The notes: generated by a model not told the origin, from the sequence alone. A stretch of DNA of 64,000 nucleotides from JAFKFH01 sp017307375 (GCA_965229335.1 OZ245874.1:6324001-6388000), one strand, 5' to 3'. Positions 1 through 10,493 are shown, numbered from the stretch's first letter. Translations and numbers: made by a program.

Positions 1-309
1 GTGATGTATCTCGGCCGGCCGGTGGAACACGGCGAGACCGGCCTGTTGTTCGACCGCCCGGCCCATCCCTATACCCGCGCGCTGCTGGGCAGCCGGCCGC
101 GCATCCAGACCGGCGCGAACAAGATTCCGCGCAAGACGCTGTCGGGCGAACTGCCCTCGCCGCTGCGCCCGCCGCCGGGCTGCGCCTTCCACCAGCGCTG
201 CACCTTCGCGACCGAGCTGTGCAAGCGCGACCGGCCGGAACTGCGCCGGGTCGAGGGCCGCGCCGTCGCCTGCCACCACGCCGAGACGGTGCTGGGCGCG
301 GCGGCCTGA
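1..309 (+). CDS. Oligopeptide/dipeptide ABC transporter ATP-binding protein, C-terminal fragment
   Basis: This is the C-terminal end of a DppF/OppF-type ATPase that powers peptide uptake at the inner membrane. The reading frame is open from the first base, so the Walker A, signature and Walker B regions lie outside the window. What remains is the family's characteristic tail: an MYLGR-VE start after the H-loop region, then HPYTRALL, then LSGE-PSPL-PP-GC with a final cysteine set (GCAFHQRC, ELC and a later C) resembling the oligopeptide-transporter C-terminal domain that binds a cluster or is structural in relatives. The first GTG is not a real start. The permease and binding-protein genes are presumably upstream. 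The family assignment is secure; the substrate is unknown. Confidence 0.9.
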   Translation: MMYLGRPVEHGETGLLFDRPAHPYTRALLGSRPRIQTGANKIPRKTLSGELPSPLRPPPGCAFHQRCTFATELCKRDRPELRRVEGRAVACHHAETVLGAAA

Positions 310-356
310 GGCAGGCTGCCCGCTTGCCACTGCGGCCCGCGTGGTCTAAGTCCCCA

Positions 357-452
357 ACCAATCGTCGCCCCGGCGAAGGCCGGGGCCCAGGGAAAGCGCG
401 GTGCAGTTTGCGACGCCCCGTGCCCTGGAGCCCGGCCTTCGCCGGGCTGGCG
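357..452 (-). repeat. Dispersed palindromic repeat, copy 1 (REP/RAGMT-like)
   Basis: About 95 bp of intergenic DNA holds two GC-rich hairpins, CCCCGGC-GAAG-GCCGGGG at 368-385 and CCCGGC-CTTC-GCCGGG at 431-446, which are also reverse complements of one another. Read on the minus strand, this segment matches 28987-29077 (plus strand) base for base over most of its length, including the tail gctttccctgg and gacgattgg. The two copies therefore belong to one dispersed repeat family in opposite orientations. The PW-PAFAGMT-like peptides it encodes by accident are a known hallmark of such elements in proteobacteria. Confidence 0.8.
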
Positions 453-483
453 CCGTTGGGCCATAGTGGGCGGAGACAGGGTC

Positions 484-882
484 ATGACACATATCGGCAG
501 GTGGGCGGCGCTGGCCGTCGCCTATGCGGGGCTGAACGGGGCGGTGGCTGTCGCCGCGGCGGCCTATGCCACCCATGGCGTCGCCGATCCGCATGCCCAG
601 GGCCAGGTCGTCACCGCCAGCCTGCAGCAACTGTTCCATGCGCTGGCAATCGTCGCGCTCGCCGCCCTGGCGCCGCGCTGGCCGGGCAAGGTGTCGCGCC
701 GCCTCGGCCAGATCGCGATGCTCGCCTTCGCCATCGGCCTGACGCTGTTTGCCTACGCCGTCTATGCCACCGCGCTGTTCGGCCGGCCCGCGACGCTCGC
801 CCCGACCGGCGGCACGATGCTGATCTTCGGCTGGCTGGTGCTGGCCATCGCGGGCCTTGCCGCCTGGGGGACCCGCCGATGA
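484..882 (+). CDS. DUF423 family membrane protein
   Basis: A 132-residue hydrophobic protein with about four membrane-spanning segments. It shows the DUF423 pattern: an N-terminal helix ending in a YATHG stretch (equivalent to the family's GAHG), a QQLFHALA helix, an LFAYAVYATALFG helix (the family's LFSGSLY-like segment) and a PTGG-MLIFGWL helix. The family function is unknown; members are small inner-membrane proteins. ATG 484 is preferred over the in-frame GTG at 466 because GGAG at 472-475 lies about eight bases upstream. The stop overlaps the next start as ATGA, so it is probably co-transcribed with the TPR gene. Confidence 0.8.
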   Translation: MTHIGRWAALAVAYAGLNGAVAVAAAAYATHGVADPHAQGQVVTASLQQLFHALAIVALAALAPRWPGKVSRRLGQIAMLAFAIGLTLFAYAVYATALFGRPATLAPTGGTMLIFGWLVLAIAGLAAWGTRR

Positions 883-1718
883 GCGAGGAACTGCTGCTCG
901 AACATCTCGCCGCCGGCGATTTCCGCCGCGCCGAGGCCGAGGTGCGCAAGCTGATCCATGCCGAGCCCGACCGTCTCGACCTCTACCTGATGCAGGGCGT
1001 GATCGCCCGCGAGGGCGGGCGGCGCGAAACCGCCGCCGCGGCCTACCAGCAGGCGCTGCTGCGTTTTCCCGACGCCGCGGTGCTGCATCATGCGCTCGGC
1101 CAGTGGTTCCTCGAGACCGGCCAGACCAGGGCGGCGCTGGCGGCGTTCCGCGCCGCGCTGATCTGCGATCCGGCCAGCGACGGCTTTGCCGAACTGGCGG
1201 GCCTCGCCGTCAAGCGCGGCGATGGCGCGGTCGCCACCCGGCTGCTGGCGCGGGCCGCGACGCTGCGGCCCGACCTCACCGAAGTGCGCCTCGACCACGC
1301 CAACCTGCTGCGCCAGATCGGCGACAATCGCGGCGCCCAGCGCGGCTACCTGCTGGCGCTGATCTACGCCCCGGCCTATGCCGAGGCCTGGACCGACCTG
1401 GGCGCGGCCCGGGCCGAGGCGGGCTCGCCGGAAGCCGGGTTCCATGCGCTGGGCCGCGCGGTCGCGACCGACCCGCAATCGGCCGCCGCCCATCTGCTGT
1501 CGGCCAACATGGCGCATGATTGCGGCCGGCGCGACGAGGCCGACCACGCCGCGCGGCGTGCCCTGGCGCTGCAGCCGGAATGGGCGGAAGGCTGGGCCAA
1601 CCGCGCCACCCTGGCGGGCGAAGCCGGCGATCCCGCGACCGCGCGCCGGGCGCTGGCCCATGCGGTGGCGATCAAGCCGCATCCGGCCTGGACCCGCCGC
1701 CTCGGCGCGCTGTCATAA
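879..1718 (+). CDS. Tetratricopeptide-repeat protein
   Basis: A 279-residue protein built almost entirely of TPR-like helical hairpins, seen as recurring A-x-AYQQAL, LG-WFLETG, A-AAFRAAL, A-LL-RAATLRPD, LG-A-AEAG and A-ARRALALQPEWAEG motifs. There is no signal peptide or membrane segment, so it is probably a cytoplasmic scaffold that binds a protein partner. The start ATG overlaps the DUF423 stop by four bases, implying translational coupling. TPR proteins are too generic for a specific role to be named. There is no catalytic domain before or after the repeats. Confidence 0.8.
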   Translation: MSEELLLEHLAAGDFRRAEAEVRKLIHAEPDRLDLYLMQGVIAREGGRRETAAAAYQQALLRFPDAAVLHHALGQWFLETGQTRAALAAFRAALICDPASDGFAELAGLAVKRGDGAVATRLLARAATLRPDLTEVRLDHANLLRQIGDNRGAQRGYLLALIYAPAYAEAWTDLGAARAEAGSPEAGFHALGRAVATDPQSAAAHLLSANMAHDCGRRDEADHAARRALALQPEWAEGWANRATLAGEAGDPATARRALAHAVAIKPHPAWTRRLGALS

Positions 1719-1726
1719 AATAAGAC

Positions 1727-1755
1727 TTGCTTTCCGGGGGGTTTAGCCCCATATC
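1727..1755 (+). promoter_or_regulatory. Candidate sigma-70-type promoter for speDE
   Basis: TTGCTT (1727-1732) and CATATC (1750-1755) are separated by 17 bases, a reasonable match to alphaproteobacterial housekeeping promoters. They lie in the 104-bp gap before speD. A GC-rich dyad (CAGCGC...GCGCTG, about 1757-1777) would sit near the start of the transcript. This is pattern recognition only. Confidence 0.35.
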
Positions 1756-1822
1756 GCAGCGCTCAGCCGGGCGCTGTTGCGCACGGGTCTCACACTTTTA
1801 GCCGGGTGGAGGGTCTCGTCCG

Positions 1823-2253
1823 ATGACGACGAACAGCGCCGCAAAGCTTCATGCCATTCCTGTCTCCGACGCGACCGATGTCGCCGACGATCATTTCATC
1901 CATCGCGACGGCGTGCGCTATGCCGGCCAGCATCTGATCATCGACCTGTGGGGCTGTCAGAACCTCGACAACCTCAAGATCGTCGAGGACGCGCTGCGTG
2001 ATTCCGTTGCCGCGATCGGGGCCACGCTGCTCAATATCGACCTGCATCATTTCGAGCCGAACGGCGGCATCTCGGGCGTCGCCGTGCTGGCCGAAAGCCA
2101 CATGTCGATCCATTCGTGGCCCGAGAAGGGTTACGCCGCCCTCGACGTCTTCGTCTGCGGCGACTGCAACCCGCACCGCTCGCTGCCGGTGCTGCGCCGC
2201 GCCTTCCTGCCGTCGCAGGTGCAGGTGACCGAAATGAAGCGCGGTATCCTGGC

Positions 2254-2257
<4 letters not shown>
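1823..2257 (+). CDS. speD: S-adenosylmethionine decarboxylase proenzyme
   Basis: A 144-residue pyruvoyl enzyme that decarboxylates S-adenosylmethionine to supply the aminopropyl donor for spermidine. The self-cleavage site is visible as Glu91-Ser92 in LAESHMSIHSWPE; Ser92 becomes the pyruvoyl group. His97 and Cys112 follow at +5 and +20, the same spacing as Ser63, His68 and Cys83 of the Thermotoga maritima enzyme. This is the short bacterial class 1B form with a somewhat longer N-terminus. A GGAGGG at 1808-1813 precedes the ATG by nine bases. It overlaps speE by GTGA, so the two are translationally coupled. Confidence 0.97.
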
Positions 2258-3099
<842 letters not shown>

Positions 3100-3175
3100 C
3101 CCGCCCCGGCCGGCCGCGTGCCGGTTGTCGGCGGGGCGCGAAGGCCATATCCTGCCCGGTCAGGGAGGATGCGCC

Positions 3176-5029
<1,854 letters not shown>

Positions 5030-5045
5030 CCTGCGACGCCCGGCG

Positions 5046-5085
5046 TGCGACACCTGTCGCAGGACTGCGACAGGCAGGTGTTCGG
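5046..5085 (+). promoter_or_regulatory. Candidate upstream activating sequence for the AcoR-like activator
   Basis: A perfect inverted repeat, TGCGACA-CC-TGTCGCA (5046-5061), is followed by a second TGCGACA half-site at 5066-5072. They lie about 55-70 bp upstream of a sigma-54-like promoter and just after the activator gene. Position and symmetry fit an enhancer for the Fis-type helix-turn-helix protein; the link is inference. Confidence 0.5.
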
Positions 5086-5114
5086 CATCCGCCGTTTCCC
5101 GCGCTTTCCGACAC

Positions 5115-5130
5115 TGGCCCGGCACTTGAA
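5115..5130 (+). promoter_or_regulatory. Candidate sigma-54 (-24/-12) promoter
   Basis: TGGCCC-N5-TTGAA keeps the GG of the -24 element and the correct ten-base spacing to the -12 element, but has GA instead of the conserved GC. It lies 38 bp before the E1 alpha start and downstream of the candidate enhancer. The sigma-54 gene itself is at 13610-15124. Confidence 0.5.
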
Positions 5131-5167
5131 AGGCCTGGTCCGCCCAAGAAAATCCGGGAGGACCAGG

Positions 5168-6154
5168 ATGGCACCGACAATTGCGCAAAAGCGCTGGATG
5201 TACCGTCACATGCTGATCAGCCGCCGCTTCGAGGAGGCGATCGAGCGCATCTATTTCGAAGGCAAGACACCTGCCTTCAACATGGCCAACGGGCCGATCC
5301 CAGGCGAGATGCACCTGTCGAACGGCCAGGAACCCTGCGCGGTCGGCGTCTGCGCCCATCTCGATGCCGGCGATGTCGTCACCTCGACCCACCGCCCCCA
5401 TCACGTGGCGGTCGCCAAGGGCGTCGACTTGAAGCGGATGGCGGCCGAGATCTTCGGCAAGGCCGCCGGCCTGTCCGGCGGGCGCGGCGGGCACATGCAC
5501 ATCTTCGATCCGGCGGTGAATTTCTCCTGCTCGGGCATCATCGCGCAGGGGATGGGCCCGGCCGTCGGGGCGGCGCTGTCGCGCAAGCTGCAGGGCAAGC
5601 CGGGGGTCGCCGTCGCCTTCCTGGGCGAAGGCGCGGTCAACCAGGGCGCCTTCCACGAAACCCTCAACCTCGCCGCCCTGTGGCAGCTGCCGGTCGTCTT
5701 CGTCGTCGAGGACAATGCCTGGGGCATCTCGGTGTCGAAGCGGCAATCGACCGCGGTTCCACGCAACGATGTCCGCGCGGCCGCCTATGGCATGCCCGGG
5801 ACATACGTGCCCGGCAACGACCCGCTGGCGGTGTTTGCCGCGGCCGGCGAGGCGATCGAGCGTGCCCGCGGCGGCGCGGGACCGACCCTGATCGAGATCG
5901 AGACCTACCGGCTCGCCGGCCATTTCATGGGCGACGCCGAAGGCTATCGCCCGGCCGGCGAGAAGGACGCGCTGTTCGCCCGCGATCCGATTTCGGCCCT
6001 GCGCCGCCGCCTGATCGAGGATGGCAGCCTGGATGAAGCCGAGGCCGATGCGATCGAGGCCGCCGCGCAGGCGACGGTCGACGAAGCCATCGCCTTCGCG
6101 CGCGCGGCCGACTATCCGGCCCCGGAAACCGCGCTCGAGCGGGTCTTCGCCTGA
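5168..6154 (+). CDS. acoA: Acetoin/2-oxo acid dehydrogenase E1 component, alpha subunit
   Basis: A 328-residue TPP-dependent dehydrogenase alpha subunit. It carries the ThDP-binding motif beginning GEGAVNQG (about 153-160) and ending in VVEDN, plus STHRPHHVAVAKGVD and GLSGGRGGHMH, typical of the PDH/AcoA group. With the beta subunit it would cleave acetoin (or decarboxylate a 2-oxo acid) and pass the acyl unit to a lipoyl domain. The AcoR-type activator upstream favours acetoin, but motifs alone do not exclude another substrate. The ATG follows GGGAGGACC. It opens a five-gene operon. Confidence 0.9.
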   Translation: MAPTIAQKRWMYRHMLISRRFEEAIERIYFEGKTPAFNMANGPIPGEMHLSNGQEPCAVGVCAHLDAGDVVTSTHRPHHVAVAKGVDLKRMAAEIFGKAAGLSGGRGGHMHIFDPAVNFSCSGIIAQGMGPAVGAALSRKLQGKPGVAVAFLGEGAVNQGAFHETLNLAALWQLPVVFVVEDNAWGISVSKRQSTAVPRNDVRAAAYGMPGTYVPGNDPLAVFAAAGEAIERARGGAGPTLIEIETYRLAGHFMGDAEGYRPAGEKDALFARDPISALRRRLIEDGSLDEAEADAIEAAAQATVDEAIAFARAADYPAPETALERVFA

Positions 6155-6181
6155 CGCCCCCTTGCCGAGAAAGGACAGCAC

Positions 6182-7210
6182 ATGACGGAACAGACGGGGC
6201 GCAACGAACGGCGCCTGACCATCGCCCGCGCCATGGCCGAGGCCGTGGCCCAGGAAATGCGGATCGATCCGCGGGTCTTCCTGATGGGGGAAGACATCGC
6301 AACGCTGGGCGGCGTGTTCGGGAACACCCGCGGACTGGTCGAGGAATTCGGTCCTGAACGGGTTCGCGACACGCCGATCTCGGAGACCGCCTTCATCGGC
6401 GCCGCGGTCGGCGCCGCCGCCGACGGCATGCGGCCGGTGGTCGAGCTGATGTTCGTCGATTTCTTCGGCGTCTGCATGGACGCGATCTACAACCTGATGG
6501 CCAAGAACATCTATTTTTCCGGCGGCGGCATCAAGGTGCCGATGGTGCTGATGACCTCGACCGGCGGCGGCTATTCCGACGCGGGCCAGCACAGCCAGTG
6601 CCTCTATGCGACCTTCGCCCACCTGCCGGGCATGAAGGTCGTGGCGCCCAGCAACGCCTATGACGCCAAAGGACTGATGACGGCGGCACTGCGCGACGAC
6701 AGCCCGGTGGTCTACATGTTCCACAAGGGCCTGCAGGGCATGGGCTGGCTCGGCACCGAGCCGGGGGCGACGGTCGACGTGCCGGAGACAAGCTACACCC
6801 TGCCCTTCGGCCAGGCGGCCGTGGTGCGCGAGGGACGCGACGTCACCATCGTCGGGCTGGCGATGGGGGTGCACAATGCGCTGAAGGCGGCCGACGACCT
6901 TGCCCGGCGCGGCGTGTCGGCCGAGGTGATCGACCTGCGCACGCTGGTGCCGCTCGATCGCGACACGATCCGCCGCTCGGTCGCCAAGACCGGCCGGCTG
7001 ATCGTGGTGGACGAGGATTACCACTCCTTCGGCGTTTCCGGCGAGATCATCGCCAGCGTCGTCGAGCATGACCTGCGCGGGCTGAAGGCGCCGCCGCAGC
7101 GTGTCGCCTATCCCGACGTGCCGATTCCGTTCTCGCGGCCGATGGAACGGTTCTGCCTGCCCAATCCGGCCAAGATCGTGCAGGCCTTCGACCGGATGGC
7201 GCAGGCCTGA
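6182..7210 (+). CDS. acoB: Acetoin/2-oxo acid dehydrogenase E1 component, beta subunit
   Basis: A 342-residue partner of the E1 alpha subunit, forming the alpha2-beta2 TPP enzyme. Recognisable features are LTIARAMAEAV at the start, LMGEDIATLGGVFG, RVRDTPISETAFIGAAVGAA, the cofactor/ion-site region PVVELMFVDF, and the transketolase C-terminal domain (VIDLRTLVPLDRDTI, VVDEDYHSFG, RVAYPDVPIPFS). Length and motif order are normal for the family. The gap from E1 alpha is 27 bp with AGAAAGGA as a ribosome-binding site. The gap to the lipoyl gene is only 6 bp. Confidence 0.93.
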   Translation: MTEQTGRNERRLTIARAMAEAVAQEMRIDPRVFLMGEDIATLGGVFGNTRGLVEEFGPERVRDTPISETAFIGAAVGAAADGMRPVVELMFVDFFGVCMDAIYNLMAKNIYFSGGGIKVPMVLMTSTGGGYSDAGQHSQCLYATFAHLPGMKVVAPSNAYDAKGLMTAALRDDSPVVYMFHKGLQGMGWLGTEPGATVDVPETSYTLPFGQAAVVREGRDVTIVGLAMGVHNALKAADDLARRGVSAEVIDLRTLVPLDRDTIRRSVAKTGRLIVVDEDYHSFGVSGEIIASVVEHDLRGLKAPPQRVAYPDVPIPFSRPMERFCLPNPAKIVQAFDRMAQA

Positions 7211-7216
7211 CCCGCG

Positions 7217-7447
7217 ATGACCGACATCATTATTCCGATCGACCTGTGGGCGGAGGACCGCGAGGCGGTCGTCACCGCCTGGCTCGCCCGTGACGGCGCG
7301 GAGGTCCGCGAAGGCGACCTGCTGGCCGAGATCATGGTCGAGAAGGTGCAGCACGAGATCCGGGCGCCGGCCACTGGTCGCCTGACCATCCTGCGCCAGG
7401 CCGACGACATCGTCCGCAAGGGCGATGCCATCGGCCGGATCGGCTGA
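7217..7447 (+). CDS. Free-standing lipoyl (biotin/lipoyl attachment) domain protein
   Basis: A 76-residue protein consisting of one lipoyl domain and nothing else. The hallmark turns are visible: an N-terminal strand, AWLARDGAEVREGDLLAEI, then the modifiable lysine (Lys43, in MVEKVQHE), and a symmetric second half ending GDAIGRIG. In most acetoin and pyruvate dehydrogenases this domain is fused to the N-terminus of E2. Here it is a separate gene between E1 beta and the E2 core, so it would act as a mobile acyl carrier not tethered to the core by sequence. A lipoate-ligase-like gene lies two genes downstream and could load it. Confidence 0.88.
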   Translation: MTDIIIPIDLWAEDREAVVTAWLARDGAEVREGDLLAEIMVEKVQHEIRAPATGRLTILRQADDIVRKGDAIGRIG

Positions 7448-7502
7448 CCCTGGGCCGGCACCGGTCCCGCCGGTGCCGGCCTTCCGTCGCGGAAGGATTG
7501 CG

Positions 7503-8180
7503 ATGACCATGGAAGACCGGGCGATCCCGCTGAGGGGCATGCGGGGCATGATCGCCGACAAGATGCTGCGCAGCCTGCAGGAGGCCGCGCAATTGACCCA
7601 TCACGCCGAATGCGAGGCCGGCGCGCTGATCGCCTGGAAGGCGCGGCTGGCCGAGGCCGGCGAGATCGTCTCGATCGAGGACCTGCTGATCGACCGGCTG
7701 GTCGCGGCGCTGGCGCGGCACCCCGGCATGAACGGCATCGTCGAAGGGCGTGAGATCCGCCTGGCTGGCGGTATCCATCTCGGTGTGGCCGTCGCGCTGC
7801 CCGGCGACCTGCTCGTCGCGCCCGCGATCCTCGACGCGGGCGCCATGAGCCTGGCCGAGCGCGCGGCGGCCCGGCGCGATCTGGTCGCCCGGGCCCGCGC
7901 CGGGCGCCTCACCGTCACCGAGATGACCGGCGGCAGCTTCACGCTGTCCAACCTCGGCCGCTCGCGCGTCGGATTCTTCACGCCGATCCTGAACGCGCCG
8001 CAGATCGCCATCCTCGGCATCGGCGGCACCGTCGACCGGGCCCTGGCCGCGCCGGGCGGCGGCATTGCCATGCGTCCGGTCATGAGCCTGTCGCTGACCT
8101 TCGACCACCGCGCGGTCGACGGCGCGCCGGCCGCGGCCTTCCTGACCACGCTGTGCGACCTGATAGAGGCCGCGGCATGA
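7503..8180 (+). CDS. E2 dihydrolipoamide acyltransferase, catalytic core only
   Basis: A 225-residue acyltransferase that moves the acyl group from lipoamide to CoA. It begins directly with the catalytic-domain motif (PLRGMRGMIADKM) and ends with the active-site region DHRAVDGAPAAAFL, with catalytic His202. TGGSFTLSNLG and PILNAPQIAILGIG are also standard. There is no lipoyl domain and no peripheral subunit-binding domain; the 55-bp gap after the lipoyl gene is too short to have held one. An ATG at 7503, preceded by GGAAGGA, is chosen. Full-length AcoC is roughly 370-420 residues, so this is a split and minimised E2. Confidence 0.9.
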   Translation: MTMEDRAIPLRGMRGMIADKMLRSLQEAAQLTHHAECEAGALIAWKARLAEAGEIVSIEDLLIDRLVAALARHPGMNGIVEGREIRLAGGIHLGVAVALPGDLLVAPAILDAGAMSLAERAAARRDLVARARAGRLTVTEMTGGSFTLSNLGRSRVGFFTPILNAPQIAILGIGGTVDRALAAPGGGIAMRPVMSLSLTFDHRAVDGAPAAAFLTTLCDLIEAAA

Positions 8181-8186
8181 TACGAT

Positions 8187-8873
8187 ATGGCGATGATCGG
8201 TTTCGCAGACTTCCCCTTCGCCGCGGCCATCGACCATGAACGCGCCTTGCTTGACCGCGTCGCCGGCGGCGCGGCCGACCGGGCCCTGTCGTTCTGGACG
8301 ACCGAGGCGTGCCTGGTCGCCCCGCGCAACCTGACGGTGCGGCCGGGTTTCGCCGCGGCGGCGGCGCTGCTGGCGGCCGATGGCATGCGGGTGCATGAGC
8401 GCGATACCGGTGGCGACCTGATGCCCCAGGGCCCCGGCATCGTCAACGTCACCCTGGTCTTCGCCACGCCCGCCGCCGCGCAGTTGTCGATCGCGGAAGC
8501 CTACGATGCGCTGTGCCGGCCGATCGAGGCACTGCTTGCGCGGCACGGCGTCGCGGCGCGCCGCGGCCCGGTCCCCGGGGCCTTCTGCGACGGCGCCCAC
8601 AACATCGCAGTGGGCAGCGGCAAGCTCGCAGGCACCGCCCAGCGCTGGCGCCGCGGGCGCGATGGCCGCACCACCATCCTGGCCCATGCCGCGATCATCT
8701 GCGCCGGCGATCTCGACGCCCCGGCCGCCGCAGCCAACCGGCTCTATGCCGCCTGCGGCCTCGACCGCCGGGTGAACCCCGCGCTGCACCTGCGGCTGTT
8801 CGACCTGCCCGGCTTCGGCCCCGAAACGCTGGCGACGGAACTGGCCGCCGCCTTCGGCGAAAAGGCCGACTGA
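8187..8873 (+). CDS. Lipoate-protein ligase A family protein
   Basis: A 228-residue BPL/LplA/LipM-fold protein. The family's RxxGG motif appears as RDTGGDLMPQGPGIVNVTL, and the catalytic lysine region as AVGSGKLAGTAQR with Lys146. It would attach lipoate or octanoate to a lipoyl domain. It starts six bases after the E2 stop, so it is in the same operon as the lone lipoyl domain, its likely target. There is no LplA C-terminal accessory domain. Whether it is a true ligase or an acyltransferase of LipM/LipL type cannot be decided from motifs alone. Confidence 0.8.
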   Translation: MAMIGFADFPFAAAIDHERALLDRVAGGAADRALSFWTTEACLVAPRNLTVRPGFAAAAALLAADGMRVHERDTGGDLMPQGPGIVNVTLVFATPAAAQLSIAEAYDALCRPIEALLARHGVAARRGPVPGAFCDGAHNIAVGSGKLAGTAQRWRRGRDGRTTILAHAAIICAGDLDAPAAAANRLYAACGLDRRVNPALHLRLFDLPGFGPETLATELAAAFGEKAD

Positions 8874-8898
8874 AGCGGCGTCACGCCGCTTCAGTCGG
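8866..8898. terminator. Bidirectional terminator hairpin containing both stop codons
   Basis: A perfect 15-bp inverted repeat (CCGACTGAAGCGGCG and its complement) with a TCA loop. The TGA of the lipoate-ligase gene (8871-8873) and the TCA that encodes the stop of the convergent gene (8891-8893) sit at mirror positions in the stem. There is no long T tract. Confidence 0.65.
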
Positions 8899-10417
8899 GC
8901 GTCTTGGCGGACAGCCCGAGCAGCGCGCGGCGCCGCAGCCATTGGCTGGGCCGATAACGGTCGTCGCCGGTGATCGCCTGCAGGCGGATCAGGATTTCCA
9001 GGACTGCCCGCGGCCCCATCAGGTCGGCCAGGGCCAGCGGGCCCTGCGGATAGTTCAGGCCGAGCGTCATGCCCTTGTCGATGTCCTCGATCGCGGCGAC
9101 GCCGGTCTGGGCCATCTCGCAGCCGAGATTGGCGATCATCGCGCGGATGCGCTGGGCGACGAACCCGGCCGAATCGTGGATCGCGGTAACCTTGGCCCCG
9201 GTTTCGATCAGCCGGGCGGCCACCGCGTCGCGAATGGCGAGATCGGCGCCCGGCGGCGTCATGATGGTGATGCGGCGGACCAGGTCGGTCGACAGGTCGA
9301 CCGCGACCAGCCGGCGATGGTCCAGGCCATGGCGCGCGGCCAGCGCGGTCGCATCCTCGCCCAGCGGCGCGCAGACCAGCGGCGAGACGCCATCGTCGGC
9401 GGCGACCACCTCGGCCCCGGCCGACTGGAACAGCCGGGCCAGCGCCTCCCAGCGCTGCCGGTCGCCATCGTCATGCTCGATCGCCACGACGCGGGCCGCG
9501 GCGGCGGCCGCCGGCAGCAGGTCGACGTCGTCGTCCTGGCCGGGCAGCTTGGCGCCCTTGCCGTCATAGGCGAAGAAGCCCTGGCCGGTCTTGCGGCCCA
9601 GCCGCCCGGCCTCGCGCAGCGCCTGATGCGCCGGCGCGGTCGCCAGCCGGCGATCGCCCATGAAGCCGTCGTGGATGATCTGCGATACCGGGAAGTTCAC
9701 GTCGATGCCGGTCAGGTCCATCAGCTCGAACGGACCCATGCGGAAGCCGCAGGCATCGCGCATGATCGCGTCGATCTGGGCGGGCGTCGCCGCGCCTTCG
9801 TGATGCAGCCGCAGCGCCTCCTGGGTGAACGGCCGGCCGCCCAGATTGACCAGGAAACCCGGCCCGTCCTTGACCACCACCGGCTCGCGCCCCATCACCC
9901 GGCCGACCGCGACCAGCTGGTCGATCACTTCCGCCGAGGTATCTGGTGCCGCAATGACCTCGACCAGCTTCATCAGCGGCACCGGATTGAAGAAATGCAG
10001 GCCCGCGATGCGCTGGCGGCGGTCGCAGGCGGCGGCGATCGAGGCAAGGCGAATCGACGACGTGTTGGAGGCCAGGATCGCATCCGGCCCCACGATCCCC
10101 TCCAATTCGCGGAACAGCGCGCGCTTGATGCCGAGATCCTCGACGATCGCCTCGACGACCAGCCCCGCCGTCGCCAGTTCGGCCAGCGCGGCGACGGGCC
10201 GGAGGCGTGCGACCGCTGCCGCGGCGTCCGCCGCGGTCAGCCGGTTCTTGGCGACCAGCGCGTCGAACTGGGCGGCCAGGAGGTCGCGGCCCTTGGCCGC
10301 GGCACCGGGCTGGGCATCGTAGAGCAGGACGTCCAGCCCGCCCTGGGCCGCCACCTGCGCAATGCCCCGCCCCATGGCGCCCACGCCAACCACCGCGATC
10401 GAAGAAATAGCGCCCAT
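8891..10417 (-). CDS. 3-Hydroxyacyl-CoA dehydrogenase (PaaH/PaaC type)
   Basis: A 508-residue NAD-dependent dehydrogenase. The Rossmann start VVGVGAMGRGIAQVAA is followed by SNTSS, the catalytic-histidine region GLHFFNPVPLMKLVEVI and GRKTGQGFFAY. A second 3HCDH C-terminal domain follows (SAGFVAQRIRAMIANLGCEM, GLNYPQGPLALADLMG), which is the layout of PaaH-type enzymes rather than the roughly 290-residue FadB2/Hbd. Such enzymes act on 3-hydroxyadipyl-CoA (phenylacetate pathway) or short 3-hydroxyacyl-CoAs. No other paa genes are in the window, so the substrate stays open. AGGGCGG precedes the ATG. It converges on the lipoate-ligase gene. Confidence 0.88.
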   Translation of the reverse strand: MGAISSIAVVGVGAMGRGIAQVAAQGGLDVLLYDAQPGAAAKGRDLLAAQFDALVAKNRLTAADAAAAVARLRPVAALAELATAGLVVEAIVEDLGIKRALFRELEGIVGPDAILASNTSSIRLASIAAACDRRQRIAGLHFFNPVPLMKLVEVIAAPDTSAEVIDQLVAVGRVMGREPVVVKDGPGFLVNLGGRPFTQEALRLHHEGAATPAQIDAIMRDACGFRMGPFELMDLTGIDVNFPVSQIIHDGFMGDRRLATAPAHQALREAGRLGRKTGQGFFAYDGKGAKLPGQDDDVDLLPAAAAAARVVAIEHDDGDRQRWEALARLFQSAGAEVVAADDGVSPLVCAPLGEDATALAARHGLDHRRLVAVDLSTDLVRRITIMTPPGADLAIRDAVAARLIETGAKVTAIHDSAGFVAQRIRAMIANLGCEMAQTGVAAIEDIDKGMTLGLNYPQGPLALADLMGPRAVLEILIRLQAITGDDRYRPSQWLRRRALLGLSAKTPD

Positions 10418-10493
10418 CTGCCGCCCTCGCTGGAATTAAACCTGCCTTAATCAAGCCGGCCGAATACTGGGGGAGGAGATAGTTCGAGGCAAC

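Noticed and set aside
1757..1822. A possible SAM-sensing riboswitch before speD
   Set aside because: There is one GC-rich dyad but I could not lay out the conserved core of any SAM riboswitch class that I know, so I call it only a leader hairpin.
7447..7503. The split lipoyl/E2 pair as a frameshifted single gene
   Set aside because: The gap is 55 bp, has a stop followed by a new ribosome-binding site and start, and is too short to hold a subunit-binding domain; the split looks genuine.
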